This document shows, piece by piece, positions 16,245 through 18,840 of a DNA stretch of 18,840 bases. Under the pieces are notes generated by a model. The model did not search any database and had not been told where the DNA came from. It saw only the letters and a program-made list of their open reading frames with translations. Source of the DNA: JAVBRU01 sp031547595 (GTDB lineage Bacteria; Bacillota; Clostridia; Christensenellales; Aristaeellaceae); NCBI GenBank assembly GCA_031547595.1, contig JAVBRU010000112.1, forward strand, positions 1-18,840, read 5' to 3'. Both the position numbers and the translations under genes were made by a program. The stretch's first letter is position 1. Each line of letters opens with the position of its first letter.

Positions 16245-16997
16245 ATGAAGCATCGTAAGGCGCTGCAAAACCTCAGTATTTTACTGTTTTGGCTTACAGC
16301 ATGGCAGCTACTTGCCATGCTGCTTGCCAAGCCTTATCTGTTGCCAACGCCCATTGAAACCATCAATGCATTGCGGCAATTGATTGTTACGGCGGATTTC
16401 TGGACAAGCACAGGAATGACCTTTTTGCGTGTGTTGTCGGGCTATATAGCCGCGTTGGTTTGCGGGATCTGCTTTGCGGTTCTTTGCCATTTTGTTGTGC
16501 CTGCCGAAGCATTATTAGCACCTGTTCGGTCGATTATCCGCTCTACGCCCATCAGTTCCTTCATTATCTTGGTGCTGCTTTATATGACGAAGAGCACTGT
16601 GCCTGCGTTTATATCGTTCCTGATGGTTTTTCCTATGGTATGGGAAAACGTACAGGAAGGGCTGCGGAATGTGGATGGTCAACTGCTTGAAATGACCCTA
16701 ATATATCGTTTTTCTACTTGGAAGAAGATTACTTTACTCTATGTTCCATCTGTATTGCCGTATTTTGCTGCAGTATGCGCATCCGGCTTGGGCTTTGCAT
16801 GGAAATCAGAAATTGCGGCGGAAATTATCGCGCTGCCCTTGTCTTCCATCGGGTTTTATCTGCACAATGCGCGCATTTCGCTGGAAACGCCTCAGTTGTT
16901 CGCATGGACATTTGTGGTCATTGGCTTATCGATGGCTTTTGAAAAACTGCTTCTTCGTGTTGTTGAACGGCTGAAGGCCAAAGGAAATATAAAATGA
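16245..16997 (+). CDS. ABC transporter permease, NitT/TauT type
   Basis: This is a 250-residue integral membrane permease of the binding-protein-dependent family. The N-terminal helix (FWLTAWQLLAMLLAKPYLLP) ends in LPTPIETI, a typical start of nitrate/taurine/sulfonate/thiamine-precursor-type permeases. About six hydrophobic segments are visible. The cytoplasmic EAA-like loop is LLEMTLIYRFSTWKKITLLY followed by VPSVLP. ATG 16245 is 6 nt after AGAGGA; the in-frame TTG 16206 and ATG 16239 have no suitable site. The 3' end overlaps the ATPase gene by 4 bp (ATGA). No substrate-binding protein is in the window, so the substrate is unknown. The coding sequence is visibly more AT-rich than the upstream housekeeping genes. 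Confidence 0.88.
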   Translation: MKHRKALQNLSILLFWLTAWQLLAMLLAKPYLLPTPIETINALRQLIVTADFWTSTGMTFLRVLSGYIAALVCGICFAVLCHFVVPAEALLAPVRSIIRSTPISSFIILVLLYMTKSTVPAFISFLMVFPMVWENVQEGLRNVDGQLLEMTLIYRFSTWKKITLLYVPSVLPYFAAVCASGLGFAWKSEIAAEIIALPLSSIGFYLHNARISLETPQLFAWTFVVIGLSMAFEKLLLRVVERLKAKGNIK

Positions 16998-17587
16998 TAG
17001 AATTGAGCAATGTGACAGCAGGGTATGGCGACCATACAGTCATTCAGGGGATGTCTTATACATTTCCAAGCAGCGGCTGTTTTGCGTTGATGGGGGCATC
17101 AGGCAGCGGAAAAACCACCATTCTTCGCTTAATAGCAGGGCTTTTAATGCCTGCAAAAGGTGAAATAAAACGCGATGCATCGCCTCGGATTGGCTACTTA
17201 TTTCAAGAGGATCGTCTGCTGCCTTGGCTGAATGCGCTTGATAATGTAAAAACAGTAGCCAGCGATGAAGCCGCGAAAACCTGGCTTCGGAAAATGGAAA
17301 TAGGAGATGTGAGCGCCTACCCACGAGAGTTGAGCGGAGGGATGCAGCGCCGGGTTGCACTGGCACGCGCGTTAGCCTTTCCAAGTGATGTACTTCTGAT
17401 GGATGAGCCTTTCAAGGGCTTGGATGACGCACTAAAAGCGCGGATTGCGCCTTTGATATTAGCGAATAAGCAGTTGATTATTCTATCCACCCATGACATG
17501 GACGAAGCGAAAGCGATGCAAGCAGAGATTATCTACATCCACCCTTGGGTGACACAGCAAAAAGAAGAAAGGGAAACACAGGCATGA
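16994..17587 (+). CDS. ABC transporter ATP-binding protein, NitT/TauT type
   Basis: This cytosolic ATPase subunit partners the permease encoded just upstream. It has Walker A GASGSGKTT (34-42), a Q-loop LFQEDRLLPWLNALDNV (Q71; the RLLPW form is typical of nitrate/taurine-type ATPases), signature LSGGMQRR (113-120), Walker B VLLMDEP (D137, E138), the D-loop and H-loop STHD (H167). All catalytic elements are present, so it should be active although, at 197 residues, it is shorter than the usual 240-260; the C-terminal part after the H-loop is trimmed. Its start is within the permease stop (ATGA), and its own stop overlaps the next gene in the same way. Confidence 0.92.
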   Translation: MIELSNVTAGYGDHTVIQGMSYTFPSSGCFALMGASGSGKTTILRLIAGLLMPAKGEIKRDASPRIGYLFQEDRLLPWLNALDNVKTVASDEAAKTWLRKMEIGDVSAYPRELSGGMQRRVALARALAFPSDVLLMDEPFKGLDDALKARIAPLILANKQLIILSTHDMDEAKAMQAEIIYIHPWVTQQKEERETQA

Positions 17588-18453
17588 ACATTGCATGGAT
17601 TGGCACAGGGGTTATGGGGGCACCCATGGCGGGGCATCTTCAAAAGGCCGGAAACACTGTGTATGTATATAATCGAAGCAAAGAAAAAGCTGCGGCACTG
17701 TGCGAACAGGGAATGATTGCTTGCGACACGATAGCCGAAGCAGTAGCGCAGGCCGAAATCACTTTTTCTATGGTGGGTTACCCCAGGGACGTAGAAGAGA
17801 TTTATCTAGGCCCGCTTGGAATTTTTGCTCATGCCCGCAAAGGGTCCATCGCTGTTGATATGACCACCTCTTCGCCCATATTGGCAAAACAGTTATGTGC
17901 TCTGGGCCAGGAACAGGGCATTCAGGTATTGGATGCGCCGGTATCGGGCGGCGATAAAGGGGCACGCGCCGCCACATTGACGATTATGGTAGGCGGGAAT
18001 CAGAATACCTTTGATTGTGTGTTGCCATTATTTCAGCGCCTTGGAACATCGGTCCATTATATGGGCGAGGCCGGAAACGGACAACATACCAAAGTATGCA
18101 ATCAGATTTGCGTTGCAGGAGCCACAGCTGCATATACCGAAGCCATGGCTTATGCCTTGTCCGTTCAGCTCGATCCCTACCAGGTGATTGCGGCTATCGC
18201 CAATGGGGCAGCCGGCAGCTGGCAACTGAATAATATGGCACCTCGAGCCCTTTCGGGGGCTCACGCACCCGGTTTTTTTGTGAAACACTTTATAAAAGAC
18301 ATGCATATTGCGCAGGATATTGCGAAAGAGCGCGGTTTGACACTGCCCATGCTGGACACCGTACTGGCGCAATATGAAAAAATGGCGTTAGAAGGCCATC
18401 AGGACGAGGGAACACAGGCACTTATCCATCAGTATGTGAAAGAAAAGCTGTGA
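17584..18453 (+). CDS. 3-hydroxyisobutyrate dehydrogenase / tartronate-semialdehyde reductase-like (beta-hydroxyacid dehydrogenase)
   Basis: This is a 289-residue NAD(P)-dependent oxidoreductase of the beta-hydroxyacid dehydrogenase family. The N-terminal Rossmann motif is IAWIGTGVMGAPMAGHLQKAG; N30-R31 at the end of beta-2 is the pattern often seen in NADP-preferring members. The substrate-binding signature is DAPVSGGDKGARAATLTIMVGG (S121-G-G123), and the catalytic lysine is K170 in GNGQHTKVCNQ. Length is normal. Candidate substrates are 3-hydroxyisobutyrate, 2-hydroxy-3-oxopropionate or succinic semialdehyde; the sequence does not decide. ATG 17584 overlaps the ATPase stop and has GGGAA at 17571-17575, so the upstream in-frame start near 17545 is rejected. 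Coupling to the transporter suggests a shared substrate (inference). Confidence 0.9.
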   Translation: MNIAWIGTGVMGAPMAGHLQKAGNTVYVYNRSKEKAAALCEQGMIACDTIAEAVAQAEITFSMVGYPRDVEEIYLGPLGIFAHARKGSIAVDMTTSSPILAKQLCALGQEQGIQVLDAPVSGGDKGARAATLTIMVGGNQNTFDCVLPLFQRLGTSVHYMGEAGNGQHTKVCNQICVAGATAAYTEAMAYALSVQLDPYQVIAAIANGAAGSWQLNNMAPRALSGAHAPGFFVKHFIKDMHIAQDIAKERGLTLPMLDTVLAQYEKMALEGHQDEGTQALIHQYVKEKL

Positions 18454-18540
18454 ATAGGGGAGAGCGTCCGCTTAACAAGACGCTAAATGCATCTGAAGCG
18501 TATCCATCTTTTGACAGCTACACACCTCGGACTCCAGTAA
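18454..18540. other. Non-coding start of the 3' terminal gap
   Basis: No intact gene is seen between the dehydrogenase stop and the coding-like remnant. A 6-bp stem (AGCGTC 18463-18468 with GACGCT 18479-18484, 10-nt loop) occurs right after the stop but has no U-tract, so I do not call it a terminator. No promoter is clear. Confidence 0.5.
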
Positions 18541-18840
18541 CTGCCGTTATACTATACGGGTGCATGGCGGAAGCGCTGGGGCATTAAGCTCAACAAGACT
18601 GACTGGCTGTTTTGCTGTTACCTGCCGATAACGGCTACGGAGAGGACTAAAAGGCCAGCCAGTATAAAGCATGGGAAAAGGACGAACATGCACGCAGGGA
18701 ACAGCTCCAGCAGCAGGAAGCGCAAGCGAAGCGGGTGCAGGAGGAACGCAAGCAGCAGGAGAAAGAGACGCTGGAAGTCGCTGTCGCCGGTGGAGCGCAG
18801 AGTAGGCAAACCCGCATAATGCTGCCTGACTTTATTTATT
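18541..18840 (+). pseudogene. Frameshifted coding-like remnant, continues past the window
   Basis: I do not recognise this. In one frame (codons from 18541) the reading is protein-like, with W-R-K-R-W-G-I-K-L-N-K-T-D-W-L-F and then YLPITATE up to about 18642. In the frame one base back, codons from 18651 are open to the window end (63 codons) and encode a highly charged Gln/Glu/Lys/Arg coiled-coil-like segment (EHARREQLQQQEAQAKR) followed by SRQTRIMLPDFIY. Neither frame has a good start codon or ribosome-binding site, and a TAA separates the second frame from upstream. A single -1 shift near TAAAAG (18648-18653) would join them. It may be a degraded gene, a sequencing error or a programmed frameshift. 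Confidence 0.3.

Noticed and set aside
18463..18484. 6-bp hairpin after the dehydrogenase as terminator
   Set aside because: The loop is 10 nt and the 3' flank is AAATGCATC with no run of T.
18450..18587. 45-codon frame from GTG overlapping the dehydrogenase stop
   Set aside because: No ribosome-binding site, no recognisable features, and the length is within chance.
18618..18809. 63-codon minus-strand Leu-rich frame that looks like a membrane peptide
   Set aside because: It is what the complement of a Gln/Glu/Lys-rich + strand sequence gives, and there is no ribosome-binding site.

Overview
The window is a Gram-positive, low-to-mid GC-type bacterial chromosome segment, most likely from a Clostridia-like Firmicute with a fairly GC-rich genome. 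Two things support this: a full-length PolC-type replicative polymerase, and two classic Firmicute housekeeping blocks, dxr-rseP-ispG-polC and rimP-nusA-rnpM(ylxR)-ylxQ-infB-rbfA-nrnA-truB. Every gene is on the + strand, most gaps are 0-20 bp, and many genes overlap. The assignment to Clostridia is an inference from gene order and protein families; I do not name a genus.

Layout. 1-3110: three genes of the isoprenoid/envelope block, namely dxr (its 5' end is cut off by the window edge), the site-2 protease rseP, and ispG. 3100-7455: polC, overlapping ispG. 7467-7670: a small heavy-metal-associated (HMA) domain protein placed directly behind polC. 7671-7902: the only sizeable gap in the first 18 kb. 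It holds a good sigma-A-like promoter and a transcript leader able to fold into a long nested hairpin. 7903-15389: the transcription/translation operon (rimP, nusA, rnpM, ylxQ, infB, rbfA, nrnA, truB), whose IF2 carries eight copies of an 11-residue tandem repeat. 15391-16188: an HAD-IIA phosphatase where ribF would commonly follow truB. 16245-18453: a lower-GC block with an ABC permease, an ABC ATPase and a 3-hydroxyisobutyrate-dehydrogenase-like enzyme, joined by ATGA overlaps and lacking a substrate-binding protein. 18454-18840: no intact gene; coding-like fragments in two frames look like a broken or frameshifted gene that runs off the window.

How it works together. Dxr and IspG are steps of the MEP isoprenoid pathway and RseP is a membrane protease. 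PolC copies the chromosome. The rimP-truB operon covers ribosome maturation (RimP, RbfA), transcription elongation/termination control (NusA), RNA-binding accessory proteins (RnpM, YlxQ), initiation (IF2), nano-RNA/pAp turnover (NrnA) and tRNA pseudouridine-55 (TruB). The tail is accessory metabolism and transport.

Most of the window is conserved housekeeping DNA. I do not see a defence, mobile or biosynthetic system. The points most worth a second look are the rimP leader RNA, the IF2 minisatellite, the AT-richer orphan ABC/dehydrogenase block with its 21-bp direct repeat, and the frameshifted coding remnant at the right edge.
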